Below are positions 6,222 to 15,973 of a DNA stretch of 64,000 nucleotides, one piece after another. The stretch is from SIG603 sp964370635. GTDB lineage: Bacteria; Bacillota; Clostridia; Oscillospirales; Acutalibacteraceae. Position 1 is the stretch's first letter; the number at the start of each line of letters is the position of its first letter. The notes under the pieces were generated by a model that saw only the letters and a program-made list of their open reading frames with translations, had not been told where the DNA came from and searched no databases. Position numbers and translations under genes: made by a program. The stretch covers positions 62,001 to 126,000 of the forward strand of contig CAYJJU010000001.1 of assembly GCA_964370635.1 (NCBI GenBank). Reading direction: 5' to 3'.

Positions 6222-7705
6222 TTTTCATTTACAAAGGCTATAAATTTAAAAAAGGCATCTCTTCCCTCTTTTGTGCATTTATATACACCTGCGTGGGTCA
6301 GCACTTTTTCAAAGACCAGGCCTATTTCAAGCTGCAAAATTTTCTCTACATTTTCAAAATTTATATCGGCATATTTCTCCTTTATCATATTTGCCCATGT
6401 GGCATGTTGTGATAGGGGAGAATTTTTTTCTATTTCTTTTTTATTTACCAAAACATCGGCAAGCTCTTTCATCTCACTTTTTAGCCTTGATGGAAGCACT
6501 GCAAGGCCCATTACTTCAATAAGTCCTATATTTTCTTTTTTGATGTGATGAAGCTCTGAATGCGGATGATACACGCCTAGCGGATGCTCTTTTGTAGTCT
6601 TATTATTTCTTAGCACAAGGTAAAGGGTGTAAGCGTTGCCATTTTTGCAGGCTATCGGCGTTATTGTGTTATGAGGCTCGCCGTCGGTACTACTAAACAC
6701 AAACGCACTTTCGTCTGTGTAAGCTCTCCAAGATTTAAGAATTTTATCCGAAAGCTCTACAAGTACACTTCTGTCTTTTGCCTCTAATTTAATTGTAGAC
6801 ATTGGCCATTTAATTATGGACGCACTCACTTCTTCATAGCCTTTAAAGTGTAAAGCCGTTTCACTTTCCGCCTCCATCATTGAAAACACATATCTTCCGC
6901 CTTGGAAATGGTCATGACTTAAGATAGAGCCACCAACTATGGGCAGGTCTGCATTAGAGCCCACAAAATAATGTGGAAACGCATGCACAAAGTCCAAAAG
7001 CTTTACAAAGCTGTTTTTGTCTATCTTCATGGGCTCATGCTCGCTTTTGAACACTATGCAGTGTTCATTATAATATACATATGGTGAGTACTGGAAAAAC
7101 CAGTCTTCATTATTAATCTTAACGGGGATTAGCCTTAAATTTTGCCTTGCAGGGTGGTTAAGTCTTCCCATATAGCCCTCATTTTCCTTGCAGAGCATGC
7201 ATTTTGGGTATAAGCTTTGTTTAAGATTTTTTTGTGCGGCTATCTCTTTTGGGTCTTTTTCGGGTTTTGAAAGATTAATTGTTATGTCCATCTGCCCAAA
7301 CTGCGTGTCGGCTTTCCACTTCTCGTCTTTTTTAACCCTATATGTCCTTATATAGTCTGTATCAAGGCTTAGTTTATAATAGTAATCTGTCGCACTTTCG
7401 GGCGATATCTCATAAAGGCTTGAAAATTTCTCTCGTACTATGGACGGCATCGGGGTAAGCAGACCCATAATTTTCGTATCAAGCAAATCTCTTTGTGTCA
7501 CACTGCCATCAATTACATCAGTCTTTACGGCAAAATCTAAAATATCTTTAAGTATTTCTTCTAAATCTTTCTCCCTATCACATAAGGGCTCTTCTTCGTA
7601 TTCGTCTAAATTCAAAACAGCCAAAAGCATGTTTCTAACATAAATTTCGTCCTCTTTTTTTATTAACTCTTTTTTTATACCGTAATCTAAAAATTCCTTT
7701 ATCAT
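6218..7705 (-). CDS. galT: Galactose-1-phosphate uridylyltransferase, Gram-positive class
   Basis: Leloir pathway enzyme exchanging UMP between UDP-glucose and galactose-1-phosphate. The 495-residue length and sequence match the class II GalT of Firmicutes, not the shorter E. coli type. Features seen are HPARQNLR, the active-site GGSILSHDHFQGG motif near residue 260 with its His-x-His, and the C-terminal QHATWANMIKEK region. An AAGGAG site lies 8 bases upstream of the ATG. No galK or galE is next to it. sigK lies upstream on the same strand. Confidence 0.95.
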   Translation of the reverse strand: MIKEFLDYGIKKELIKKEDEIYVRNMLLAVLNLDEYEEEPLCDREKDLEEILKDILDFAVKTDVIDGSVTQRDLLDTKIMGLLTPMPSIVREKFSSLYEISPESATDYYYKLSLDTDYIRTYRVKKDEKWKADTQFGQMDITINLSKPEKDPKEIAAQKNLKQSLYPKCMLCKENEGYMGRLNHPARQNLRLIPVKINNEDWFFQYSPYVYYNEHCIVFKSEHEPMKIDKNSFVKLLDFVHAFPHYFVGSNADLPIVGGSILSHDHFQGGRYVFSMMEAESETALHFKGYEEVSASIIKWPMSTIKLEAKDRSVLVELSDKILKSWRAYTDESAFVFSSTDGEPHNTITPIACKNGNAYTLYLVLRNNKTTKEHPLGVYHPHSELHHIKKENIGLIEVMGLAVLPSRLKSEMKELADVLVNKKEIEKNSPLSQHATWANMIKEKYADINFENVEKILQLEIGLVFEKVLTHAGVYKCTKEGRDAFFKFIAFVNEN

Positions 7706-7764
7706 AAACTCTTCTCCTTTATATTTCCTAAACTTATGCTACCAAAATTTTTAAGCCCTGTCAA

Positions 7765-8448
7765 TTATTTATTAAACTCTTCCTTAAGTTTAGACAGTGC
7801 TCTTTTTTCTATTCTTGACACATAACTGCGTGAAATTCCCATCTCTTTTGCGACTTCTCTTTGCGTTAGAGGATATGCCGTGCCTATTCCGTATCTCATT
7901 TGTATAATTTTTCGCTCTCTTTCGGTCAGGCGTTTTAAGATATAAATGTGAAGACTTGTGCACTTCATCTTCATGTCTATACTGTCAATTATACTCTCGT
8001 CATTGCTCATGGTGTCGATAAGTGTTAGGGCATTTCCGTCCTTGTCTGTGTCAATTGGCTCGTTTAAGGATATGTCTTGCGCGCTCTTTTTTTGTCCTCT
8101 AAAGTACATGAGCACTTCATTTTCAACACATTTTGAGGCATAACTTGATAAGCGTATTCCCTTGTCAGGCTTAAAACTGTCTACCGCCTTTATAAGTCCT
8201 ATAGTCCCTATGGAAATTAAATCTTCTTGGTCGTTTGTTGTTGAGTAATATTTTTTTATCACATGCGCAACAAGCCTTAAATTGTGCTCAATTAATTTTT
8301 GTCTTGCCCTTTTGTCGCCTTCTTTCATAAGCTTTATATATTTCTTTTCATCGGCGCCTGAGAGCGCTTTCGGAAAAGACCCGGCACCGCTTACATGCAG
8401 TATAAACATAATAAAAGACGATAAATAGTTGATTAACTGCAAAAACAT
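7765..8448 (-). CDS. sigK: Sporulation sigma factor sigma-K (pro-sigma-K)
   Basis: Directs late mother-cell transcription during sporulation. The 227-residue protein has a hydrophobic N-terminal pro-sequence (about residues 1-20) before GSFPKALS. Region 2 reads IGTIGLIKAVDSFKPDKGIRLSSYASKC in overlapping pieces and region 4 has LTQREVAKEMGISRSYVS as a helix-turn-helix. The gene is in one piece, with no skin element. I start at MFLQL because GGAGG lies 8 bases upstream; an in-frame TTG five codons earlier overlaps that site. A sigma-E-like promoter precedes it. Removal of the pro-sequence by SpoIVFB is known for the family. Confidence 0.95.
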   Translation of the reverse strand: MFLQLINYLSSFIMFILHVSGAGSFPKALSGADEKKYIKLMKEGDKRARQKLIEHNLRLVAHVIKKYYSTTNDQEDLISIGTIGLIKAVDSFKPDKGIRLSSYASKCVENEVLMYFRGQKKSAQDISLNEPIDTDKDGNALTLIDTMSNDESIIDSIDMKMKCTSLHIYILKRLTERERKIIQMRYGIGTAYPLTQREVAKEMGISRSYVSRIEKRALSKLKEEFNK

Positions 8449-8479
8449 AAATTCTACCTCCAAAAAACTTGATAGGTAA

Positions 8480-8508
8480 AATTTATGTTTTATTTTAAAA
8501 AAATATGC
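8480..8508 (-). promoter_or_regulatory. Candidate sigma-E promoter of sigK
   Basis: On the minus strand GCATATT and CATAAATT are spaced by 14 bp, close to the Bacillus sigma-E consensus (CATATT, about 14, CATACAAT). sigK is sigma-E dependent in Bacillus subtilis. One mismatch in the -10 box leaves some doubt. Confidence 0.55.
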
Positions 8509-8519
8509 AAGTCCTAATA

Positions 8520-9770
8520 CTATTCATGCCTTAAAGCATCTATAGGATTAAGGTTTGATGCCTTTACAGACGGTATAAGGCCGAAGATTATGCCTATCGC
8601 CATAGAAAACAGCACTGCTATTAACACGGTAATCGCATTTATTGAAACAGGTGCTAAAGTAAGACTTGATATGATTTGCGACATTGCAATTCCACCGCCT
8701 ACGCCTAAAAGACCACCAAGGCTTGTAAGAACTGCCGCCTCCGTCAAAAACTGTGTCAAAATCCTCTTTTTAGGCGCGCCTATCGCCTTTTTAAGGCCTA
8801 TCTCTCTGGTTCTTTCGGTAACAGACACCAGCATGATATTCATAACACCTATGCCACCTACCAAAAGCGAAATACTGGCTATCCAAATTAGCTGCTGGTT
8901 TGCGGCAGAGCTGAGCGCTTGAAGCTCTCTTGCCCTTTGCAAAATATCCTCTGCACGATACTTGATATCCTGTGTATTTGTGACCGACTCGTTAAGAATT
9001 TCTTCTACCGCACGCCCTGCTACAGACATATTCTCGGTAGAGGTGGCCTTTAAGACGACATTTTGAGGTTCGTCGAACATATAAACCACAGGCCACACTG
9101 CGTCAGGCATCATCATCTTACCGGTTTGCCCCGAAAAGAAAGTGTAGTAGTCTTCTATGCTGTTTATTACGGGTTCAAACATTGTCGATTCTTTTACTAC
9201 ACCTATGATAGTAAAGGGTGTGCCCATGATTTCTATAACCTGCCCTACAGGAGATGTATCGCTTGAAAGTCCGCCTGCCATTACCTCGTCAATAATTATT
9301 ACATTTCTAAAGTTATTAAAGTCATCTTCTATAAAAAGTCGTCCCTCTTCTAAAATGTAATCTGCAGTGCTTAAATAATTTTCGTCTACGCCTAAAAGGT
9401 TTGCACCGCTTATCGTTTCATTATTAAAGAAAATTCCTTCATACATATTTCTATATGTAAAAAGCGCGGCAGATTCTACCTCGTTTAATTCCTTGATTCT
9501 TGCCAAGGTGTCTTCTTCTATGGGCACAATGCCCTCGGGTATTCCATTATATGTAGGGTCATAAATCCAGTCACTTTGATAAAGTTGTATCTCCACCAAA
9601 TTTGTGCCTGCTCCTATGAGATTTTTTTGTATTTGGTCATTAGTGCCCTGTATGGTCGACACTATAGAAATAATCGAGGCTATGCCTATGATAATTCCAA
9701 GCATGGTTAAAAAGGAGCGCATTTTATGCGACCATATGCCTTGCAGTGATAATCTTAAATTCTCTCTCAC
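8520..9770 (-). CDS. MacB-like ABC transporter permease
   Basis: Membrane subunit of a MacAB-type exporter. The 416-residue protein has the MacB layout: one helix near residues 20-45 (MLGIIIGIASIISIVS), a large extracytoplasmic domain (about 50-285), and three C-terminal helices. The family motif MLVSVTERTREIGLKKAIGA and the final PSVKASNLNPIDALRHE are present. It starts at GTG, overlapping the end of the upstream adaptor gene by four bases (GTGA). It is the last gene of a four-gene operon. Substrate unknown. Confidence 0.93.
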   Translation of the reverse strand: MRENLRLSLQGIWSHKMRSFLTMLGIIIGIASIISIVSTIQGTNDQIQKNLIGAGTNLVEIQLYQSDWIYDPTYNGIPEGIVPIEEDTLARIKELNEVESAALFTYRNMYEGIFFNNETISGANLLGVDENYLSTADYILEEGRLFIEDDFNNFRNVIIIDEVMAGGLSSDTSPVGQVIEIMGTPFTIIGVVKESTMFEPVINSIEDYYTFFSGQTGKMMMPDAVWPVVYMFDEPQNVVLKATSTENMSVAGRAVEEILNESVTNTQDIKYRAEDILQRARELQALSSAANQQLIWIASISLLVGGIGVMNIMLVSVTERTREIGLKKAIGAPKKRILTQFLTEAAVLTSLGGLLGVGGGIAMSQIISSLTLAPVSINAITVLIAVLFSMAIGIIFGLIPSVKASNLNPIDALRHE

Positions 9771-11476
9771 CAGTACATACCTCCCTCATTTTCTGTCGCT
9801 GTAGCGCCCACCACAGCATCCGGTCCGTATGGGAAGCCGATTTTATCTGTCCTTAACAAGCCGTCTAAAATCTCAACATATGAATTATTATATATTGCTT
9901 TCCCCGTTATTATATACGCCTTGGCTATTTTATTGTTTTCATCTGCCTTTAGCACATAAGAGCCGTCTGTGTCTTCTCTTATATACGCCCTGTCAAGATA
10001 CATTGCGCCGTCGTCAAAGGAAGTTTGCCCATCAAAGAAAATATCTGCTCCCATTCCGTTTTCCAAACCGCTCGCATCTTCTATATATGCGGTAAGTCCG
10101 TAATGTGAATTATTCGGAGAGGTGCCATAGTAAAAATTCTCTGCGCTTTCAGGGAAAATTGATATTTCTACGATTTGGGCATTATAACTCATGCCCTCCC
10201 AAGTCATTATCGAGGCCATATCGCCCTCGTTTACAGTGCCAAGCAAGGATTCGCTTAAAGTAGCTCTAAAGTAGAAGCCTTCACCGCCCGATACTATCAT
10301 GAACGCAGAACCGTCTAAGCTTGCCTCCTCGGTACTAATAAGCTTTGTCACTGTGCCGTCTATTATTGCCGTCACCGTCGCAGAGTCTAAGGCTAGGTCA
10401 GCCTTTTGGCTTGCCAGCTGCTGTTGTTTAAGCTGAAGCTCTAAGTCGGAAATTTCTTGCCTTACTCTTTTAATCTCCGTGTCCAGCTCTTCTCTACTAT
10501 AATAATAGTATGGGTCTGTCGGCACGGGTTCAGGCTCCGGCTCCGGCTCAATTTCTGGCGGAGTGTATCTATCATATGTGTCAAAACCCATTTCAAATGC
10601 ATTGTCTATAAATGACCATGCATATATGAGAGGCGCATTTTCATTGTCGCCCTCACGCACTTCAAACACCGCGGAAAACGCATCGTAATACTCTATCGGC
10701 ACAGGCGACGGAGTTGGAGAGGCGCTCGGTGTCGAAGAAGTTGTCGGCACTGAGGAGTTCGTCGGTGTCGAAGAGTTCGTCGGCACTGAAGAAGCATTCG
10801 GTGTCGGCGAAGCACTCGGCTGTGGACTTGCACTTGGCACGGCGCTTGGGATTGTCGGTACAGGGGTAGGTGTCGGAGTAGTTTTCGGGAGCTGTCCTAA
10901 CATTTTTTTAAGGAAACTCTCTGTCATTCTCGCATCCATGGTACAGACAAATCTATAAGGATTTTCGCTTGAGCCATCTCCGGTATAAGGCACGGCGTTT
11001 TCATCAAGCACCGTATTGAGCACTGCCTGTGGCATGGGGGTAGGCTCAGGTGTTGGCATGACCGGCTCTACATAAGGTGTCGCATTTAAAAGATGGTTTA
11101 AAAGGCTCCTGTCGTCTGAAAGCGCTAAATTTGTCTTTTCAATTTCTAGTGCCGCCTTTTGCGCATCTATTTCAAGCCTTGTGGTGTCGTACTTTATGAG
11201 CACGTCGCCCGCCTTTACCTTGGCACCCTCTTCGACAAGGATTTCGGTTACAATCTTATCAGACTCGGGATAAATTTCCTGAGAGAAGTCGCTTGTTACC
11301 GTTCCGTTTGAAGACATAGTGCCTCCCCACATTCCTGTGATTAAATACTCGACAGGCATTACATCAAGCTTTGCATTTTGTCGTGCCTGCTCTTGATAGA
11401 CAAAGATACCGCCCACTACCGACGATAAAACTATCAAGGTGCTGACAAGTGCAATAATTATTTTTTTCTTATTCAT
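9767..11476 (-). CDS. Membrane-fusion (HlyD/MacA-like) adaptor with Pro/Ser/Thr-rich insert
   Basis: Extracytoplasmic partner of the ABC exporter, 569 residues, unusually long for the family. Residues 7-27 are a membrane anchor. The biotinyl-lipoyl-like half domain reads ILVEEGAKVKAGDVLIKYD, then a coiled-coil hairpin is interrupted by an insert. The insert holds a GDGSSENPYRFVC segment and a long linker of PTPTP, PSASP and TNSS repeats (about 190-265). The coil resumes at REELDTEIKRVRQEISDLELQ. GGAGG precedes the ATG. It overlaps the ATPase gene by eight bases and the permease by four. Confidence 0.88.
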   Translation of the reverse strand: MNKKKIIIALVSTLIVLSSVVGGIFVYQEQARQNAKLDVMPVEYLITGMWGGTMSSNGTVTSDFSQEIYPESDKIVTEILVEEGAKVKAGDVLIKYDTTRLEIDAQKAALEIEKTNLALSDDRSLLNHLLNATPYVEPVMPTPEPTPMPQAVLNTVLDENAVPYTGDGSSENPYRFVCTMDARMTESFLKKMLGQLPKTTPTPTPVPTIPSAVPSASPQPSASPTPNASSVPTNSSTPTNSSVPTTSSTPSASPTPSPVPIEYYDAFSAVFEVREGDNENAPLIYAWSFIDNAFEMGFDTYDRYTPPEIEPEPEPEPVPTDPYYYYSREELDTEIKRVRQEISDLELQLKQQQLASQKADLALDSATVTAIIDGTVTKLISTEEASLDGSAFMIVSGGEGFYFRATLSESLLGTVNEGDMASIMTWEGMSYNAQIVEISIFPESAENFYYGTSPNNSHYGLTAYIEDASGLENGMGADIFFDGQTSFDDGAMYLDRAYIREDTDGSYVLKADENNKIAKAYIITGKAIYNNSYVEILDGLLRTDKIGFPYGPDAVVGATATENEGGMYW

Positions 11477-12182
11477 CTGAGGTCACCTCCTCAGAAATTT
11501 CTGACGCTTTACTTTCTCTTACAAATCTTCCATCCCGTATTTTCAAGAGTCTTTTTGCCCTTAGTCCTACTTCAAGCTCATGGGTAATCATGATAACGGT
11601 CACGCCGTCTTCGTTAAGTTTTGAAAAAAGTTCCATTACCTGATCTCCCGATGCCGTGTCCAGTGCACCTGTGGGCTCGTCTGCAAGCAAGACTTTTGGA
11701 TTATTTACTATCGCCCTTGCTATGGCAACCCTTTGGCACTGTCCGCCCGAAAGCTGAGTGGGTTTAAACATTATTCTGTCGCCAAGACCGACTTTTTCAA
11801 GTGCCTCTTTTGCAAGTGCTCTTCTCTTTTTAAGGCTTACTCCCGCATATAAAAGCGGTAGAGCCACATTGTCAAGCGCCGTTTCCCTTGGCATTAAATT
11901 AAAACTTTGAAACACAAAACCTATGCTATTAAGCCTTACATCTGAAAGTTGCTTTTCACTGAGTTTGCTTATGTCTTTTCCTGAAAGCATATAGGTTCCG
12001 CTACTGGATTTATCAAGACAGCCTATAATATTCATGAGCGTGGTTTTTCCGCTTCCCGACGGACCCATTATTGCAAGATATTCGCCCTCTTCTACTGAAA
12101 GATTTATGTCCTTTAGCACAGGCACTTCCATCTTGCCTTGTATATATGTTTTATAAATTTGAGATAACTGAAGTATAGTCAT
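11469..12182 (-). CDS. ABC transporter ATPase, MacB/LolD family
   Basis: Energises the exporter. The 237-residue protein has Walker A GPSGSGKTT, the ABC signature LSGGQCQRVAIARA, Walker B VLLADEPTGALD and the switch His in MITHE. Family-typical features are LSVEEGEYLAIMGPSGSG and the FQSFNLMPR Q-loop. Its start overlaps the upstream adaptor stop by one base. The C-terminus is slightly longer than in LolD. Confidence 0.96.
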   Translation of the reverse strand: MTILQLSQIYKTYIQGKMEVPVLKDINLSVEEGEYLAIMGPSGSGKTTLMNIIGCLDKSSSGTYMLSGKDISKLSEKQLSDVRLNSIGFVFQSFNLMPRETALDNVALPLLYAGVSLKKRRALAKEALEKVGLGDRIMFKPTQLSGGQCQRVAIARAIVNNPKVLLADEPTGALDTASGDQVMELFSKLNEDGVTVIMITHELEVGLRAKRLLKIRDGRFVRESKASEISEEVTSDE

Positions 12183-13528
12183 CAGCCCACCCCCTGTGGT
12201 TCTTCTACAGCAAAATCTGCATCTTCTGCATAGTCTTCCTCAGGCATAACTTCACCTTCTATATATTCTTCCTCGGGCATCATTTCGCCCTCTATATAAT
12301 CTCCCTCAGGCATCATTTCGCCCTCTGGCATTATTTCGGGGATATAGTCGGCATAGTCTACCGCAGGAAGTCCTTCTACAAGTCTTTCTTCAGGGAAAGC
12401 TAGATAGTCATTTACCGTAATTCCGTCAAGAATTTGATAGGTATCGAGCTGGCCGTCGTATTCGCCTATGGTAACACTGCGTTTTTCTATGGTTTCATTG
12501 TCTCTTCTTGCCCAAACAAAACTTGTTCCGTTTTCCTCACTTACTATAAAGTATGAGGGAAGCCAGACGCCTTCTTTCACATCTCCCTGTCCGTAATCGG
12601 TCTCGACAAGTAAATGCTGGCCTAAAATCAGTCCGTCAAGACTGTCAAGCTTTATGTAAAAATAGTATTTAGACGCACTTTGTGTGCCCTCTTGTTCCAT
12701 ATAGTAATAATTTGAATTGTTGCTTACAGGATTTTCATAGTCTATATAATCAATACTGCCCGTCCAAGTTTGCTCATTGTCTATCCTTGACCTTAAAATA
12801 ACAGGCATTCCCTCATACAGCGCAGCTTGATTTAACTCACTCATTGTAGATTTCACCCTGTAATCGCCTATGCTCAAAATAGTGATATAGTCATCACTGT
12901 TTGTGCCGTCCATTGGCATATTACTTCCGTCGTTTACGGACTTCACTATGCCGTCAATAGGGCTTACTACATCTGTGTTTTCAAGTGATGCCTCAAGCTC
13001 CGCAAGCTCTGTCGCCGCTATGTTTTTATTATACTCTTCACTGCGTATATCAAGTTCAATTGACTGAATTTGCAGGGTATACTCAAGTTTTTCCGACTGT
13101 GAAGCCGATGCCCTTTGCTTTTCTAAATCTTCAATTTGCTGATACATCACAGATATGGTGTTGCCAAGCGTTTCGAGTTGTAGTCTTTTTTCTTCCACCG
13201 TAATAGCAAGGCTTTCGGTGTCATAAGAAAATAAAACGTCTCCCACTTTCACCCTGTCGCCTACCACTACCGTTGTCACGGCAACAACTTTTTCAGAGTC
13301 TTTTTTCACACCGACAGTCTCCTGCGGCTCAACCACTCCCGAAAATTTTGTTTGCGAAGACGCTCCGCCGCCTATTCCGGTAATTTCACCCACCGAAGTT
13401 ACAGGCACGGGATTTCCTCCATCTCCTGTAGGCGCTATGCCCGAAGGACTAAAAACAAACTGCCAAAGTAGAAATCCACCTACTAAAAGTACTGCAATAC
13501 TTGCCGCTATAATAATTATCTTTTTCAT
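12182..13528 (-). CDS. First membrane-fusion adaptor of the exporter operon, acidic Met-rich tail
   Basis: Second HlyD/RND-type periplasmic-adaptor homolog in the same operon. A membrane anchor occupies about residues 3-23. The lipoyl-like domain (VVVGDRVKVGDVLFSYD) and a coiled-coil hairpin (EKRLQLETLGNTISVMYQ onward) follow, then a barrel domain. The last 50 residues are acidic repeats of the type EGEMMPEGDYI, EGEMMPEEEYI, EGEVMPEEDY, which I have not seen as a named domain. I start at MKKIII because AGGGG lies 6 bases upstream; an earlier in-frame ATG at 13561 has no such site. It is the first gene of the operon. Confidence 0.88.
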   Translation of the reverse strand: MKKIIIIAASIAVLLVGGFLLWQFVFSPSGIAPTGDGGNPVPVTSVGEITGIGGGASSQTKFSGVVEPQETVGVKKDSEKVVAVTTVVVGDRVKVGDVLFSYDTESLAITVEEKRLQLETLGNTISVMYQQIEDLEKQRASASQSEKLEYTLQIQSIELDIRSEEYNKNIAATELAELEASLENTDVVSPIDGIVKSVNDGSNMPMDGTNSDDYITILSIGDYRVKSTMSELNQAALYEGMPVILRSRIDNEQTWTGSIDYIDYENPVSNNSNYYYMEQEGTQSASKYYFYIKLDSLDGLILGQHLLVETDYGQGDVKEGVWLPSYFIVSEENGTSFVWARRDNETIEKRSVTIGEYDGQLDTYQILDGITVNDYLAFPEERLVEGLPAVDYADYIPEIMPEGEMMPEGDYIEGEMMPEEEYIEGEVMPEEDYAEDADFAVEEPQGVG

Positions 13529-13587
13529 TTTTTCCCCTTCATATAAAGTTAATGGAGTCATATTTTACATAACCCCATTAAAATCAT

Positions 13588-15831
13588 TTAATTTAAAAAA
13601 TACTCCTCGACCTCGTTAAACTTATATAGTTTTTCTGAAAGTTCCTTACAAGACATTGGTTTTTCAAATATATACCCCTGTATTAAATCCGCTCCGCTTT
13701 CAAGCACTATAGAAAGTTGCTCGTCAGTTTCGACGCCCTCGGCTATAAGCTTTTTGTCCGCTAGATGCGCAAGGTCCACCATAAGTTTAAATAAATTTCT
13801 AAGGTAGACATCGGTTTCTATGTCACGCACAAACTCACGCTCTGTCTTAATTGTGTTTACCGGTAGATTCTTAAGGCTTTGAAACGAAGAATAACCTATG
13901 CCAAAGTCGTCTAGTGCCACCGAAACATCGTTGTCTCTTAAATTTTCAAGCGCATCACGTATTCTGTGATTTATCACAAGCTCCATGCTCTCTGTAATTT
14001 CCATACACAAACACTTGCCGGGAAAATTATATTTTGAAAGCACATCTAAAATCATTTTATCAAAGCTTCCGTTTGCAATTTGCACTGCAGAGAAGTTTAC
14101 ATCAAGCACAAAGCCGTCAATTTCGTCAAGCTTCCATGCTTTACACTGCTTAATCGCCTCTTCAAGCACCCAGTTGCCCACTGCTTCAATAAGTCCTAGT
14201 TTTTCCGCCTCGTCAATAAACATCTCGGGTGGAACATACCCAAACTCACTGCTTTCCCAGCGGCACAGCGCCTCAAGCGCCATCCATCTTCCGCTTTTTA
14301 CATCGACTATCGGATGAAAGTAAAGGTAAAAGCCTTTCATTCCTTGATTTACAGAATTTTTAAAGTTGACCTCAAATTCTAAGTGCTCCCTAAATTTTCT
14401 GTCCATATCGTCGTTGTAGACGGCTATGGTTTTGTCTTTTTTCGTGCTGTCCATTGCACGCTCTATCAAGTTTTTAAGCGTTAGTTCTTCACTCATCTCG
14501 ACTTTGCCGTCGATTATACACAAGGTGACTCCCGAAAAAATATAAACATTTTCATTGTTAAATTTTAAACGCCACTCTTTTTCAAATCTCTCTTCTACAG
14601 TTTTTGCAAAGTCCCAAGCCTTGTCTATTCCTATATTGTTTAGCAAAACACAAAATTCATCACCGTCTGTCCTGTATACTGCATCGTCTTCACCAATTTG
14701 CATATATACCCAGTCGACTATAAGCCCTAAAAGCACATCGCCTATATCTCGTCCATAGCTGTCGTTTATTCGTCTTAGCTGTTTAATGTCAAAACAAACT
14801 AAATAACCGTCTTTGTTCTCGGGTTTTTCCATGTCGGCGCTAAGCTTTAACAGGTTTGGCAAATGCATATCCCTGTCGTAATATGCCAAATCAGAAAGCT
14901 CATTTTTTGTCAGAACATCTCTTGTTATATCTGAAAAGCTAACCACCCTTACACAAGTGCCGTCCATCCATTCCATTTCCTGAATGGTACGCTTCCACCA
15001 TCTGCAGTCAAACTCAAAATAATATTCGTCATTTATCTTAGAATTCAACACACAGTCCGTGCAGCTTAAGTCTTTTGAAAACAGATTAAAAGCCACATTT
15101 TGCTTGCAAATTTCATCTAAGTGTTTTAAGACTAAATCTTTTTTCTCTATTCCGACAAGCTCGCAAATTTGCTTGTTTGCAATTATGACTTCATCATTTT
15201 CGCATTTTACCACAAACATTGAAACATCGGTAGAATCTGCAAATATAGTGAGCATATGGCCCATAGAATTTAAATCATGCGTAAGCTTTAAAAGCTTTTC
15301 ATTTTTAATCTTAGTATCATAATTTGCCTGCCCAATTTTTACAAGCGTACTCGACAGCGTTTCAAAATAATCAAACATGGGCTCAAACTTTTCCTGCGTA
15401 TAGGTGGGAAGCTCTTTCATTAGAGCTTTGAGCACATCCAAATCCTCTCCGCTTTCCTGTGCCATTTTTACGATGATATCATCGGTCGGCTCCTCCATTT
15501 TAAGCTGCCCGACTATCCAGTACGCAACGGGGTCGCCGTTTATTAAAATGGGAATAGACGCCGTTATGAGCCCTGAATGTGGGCAAACTAACACCGCCGG
15601 TTTTTTTGTCATATTATTTTCGCCTATAAGGCTTAAATTCGTTTTAATACATTTTTCTCTGGGCTTATCCCTGCTTTGCATATAGTTGCAAAACCCATAA
15701 AGATTGCTTGCATTTGTAATTGGCAGTCCTTCTTTATCAACAATAACCGTAGTTATATTTGCAAGTTTTGCAAAACTATCTTGCACTTTTTGCAAATAAC
15801 CCAAGTCTAAAATATCTTGAATTTTAAACAT
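13588..15831 (-). CDS. PocR-PAS-GGDEF-EAL cyclic-di-GMP protein
   Basis: A signalling protein of about 747 residues. The N-terminal 170 residues match the PocR ligand-binding domain (FCNYMQSRDKPREKC with conserved cysteines, then LVCPHSGLITASIPI). A PAS-like region follows (FADSTDVSMFVVKCENDEV). The GGDEF domain has TDGDEF in place of GGDEF, so cyclase activity is uncertain. The EAL domain keeps EALCRW, LDDFGIGYSS and the KTEREF lysine, so it probably degrades c-di-GMP. I start at MFKIQ because GGAAGG lies just upstream; longer in-frame starts exist. It lacks membrane segments, so it should be cytosolic. Confidence 0.88.
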   Translation of the reverse strand: MFKIQDILDLGYLQKVQDSFAKLANITTVIVDKEGLPITNASNLYGFCNYMQSRDKPREKCIKTNLSLIGENNMTKKPAVLVCPHSGLITASIPILINGDPVAYWIVGQLKMEEPTDDIIVKMAQESGEDLDVLKALMKELPTYTQEKFEPMFDYFETLSSTLVKIGQANYDTKIKNEKLLKLTHDLNSMGHMLTIFADSTDVSMFVVKCENDEVIIANKQICELVGIEKKDLVLKHLDEICKQNVAFNLFSKDLSCTDCVLNSKINDEYYFEFDCRWWKRTIQEMEWMDGTCVRVVSFSDITRDVLTKNELSDLAYYDRDMHLPNLLKLSADMEKPENKDGYLVCFDIKQLRRINDSYGRDIGDVLLGLIVDWVYMQIGEDDAVYRTDGDEFCVLLNNIGIDKAWDFAKTVEERFEKEWRLKFNNENVYIFSGVTLCIIDGKVEMSEELTLKNLIERAMDSTKKDKTIAVYNDDMDRKFREHLEFEVNFKNSVNQGMKGFYLYFHPIVDVKSGRWMALEALCRWESSEFGYVPPEMFIDEAEKLGLIEAVGNWVLEEAIKQCKAWKLDEIDGFVLDVNFSAVQIANGSFDKMILDVLSKYNFPGKCLCMEITESMELVINHRIRDALENLRDNDVSVALDDFGIGYSSFQSLKNLPVNTIKTEREFVRDIETDVYLRNLFKLMVDLAHLADKKLIAEGVETDEQLSIVLESGADLIQGYIFEKPMSCKELSEKLYKFNEVEEYFLN

Positions 15832-15973
15832 TTTACCTTCCATAACCATGCCGTGCTTTAAAATACCATAAAGCATTTTAGAGTATACAAATACACGGCC
15901 CTCCTTTAAATAAAGATTTAAGTCAAATCAAAAATCTGACTATGTATTTAGGGTTTTAAAAAGTGTTGCCTTT

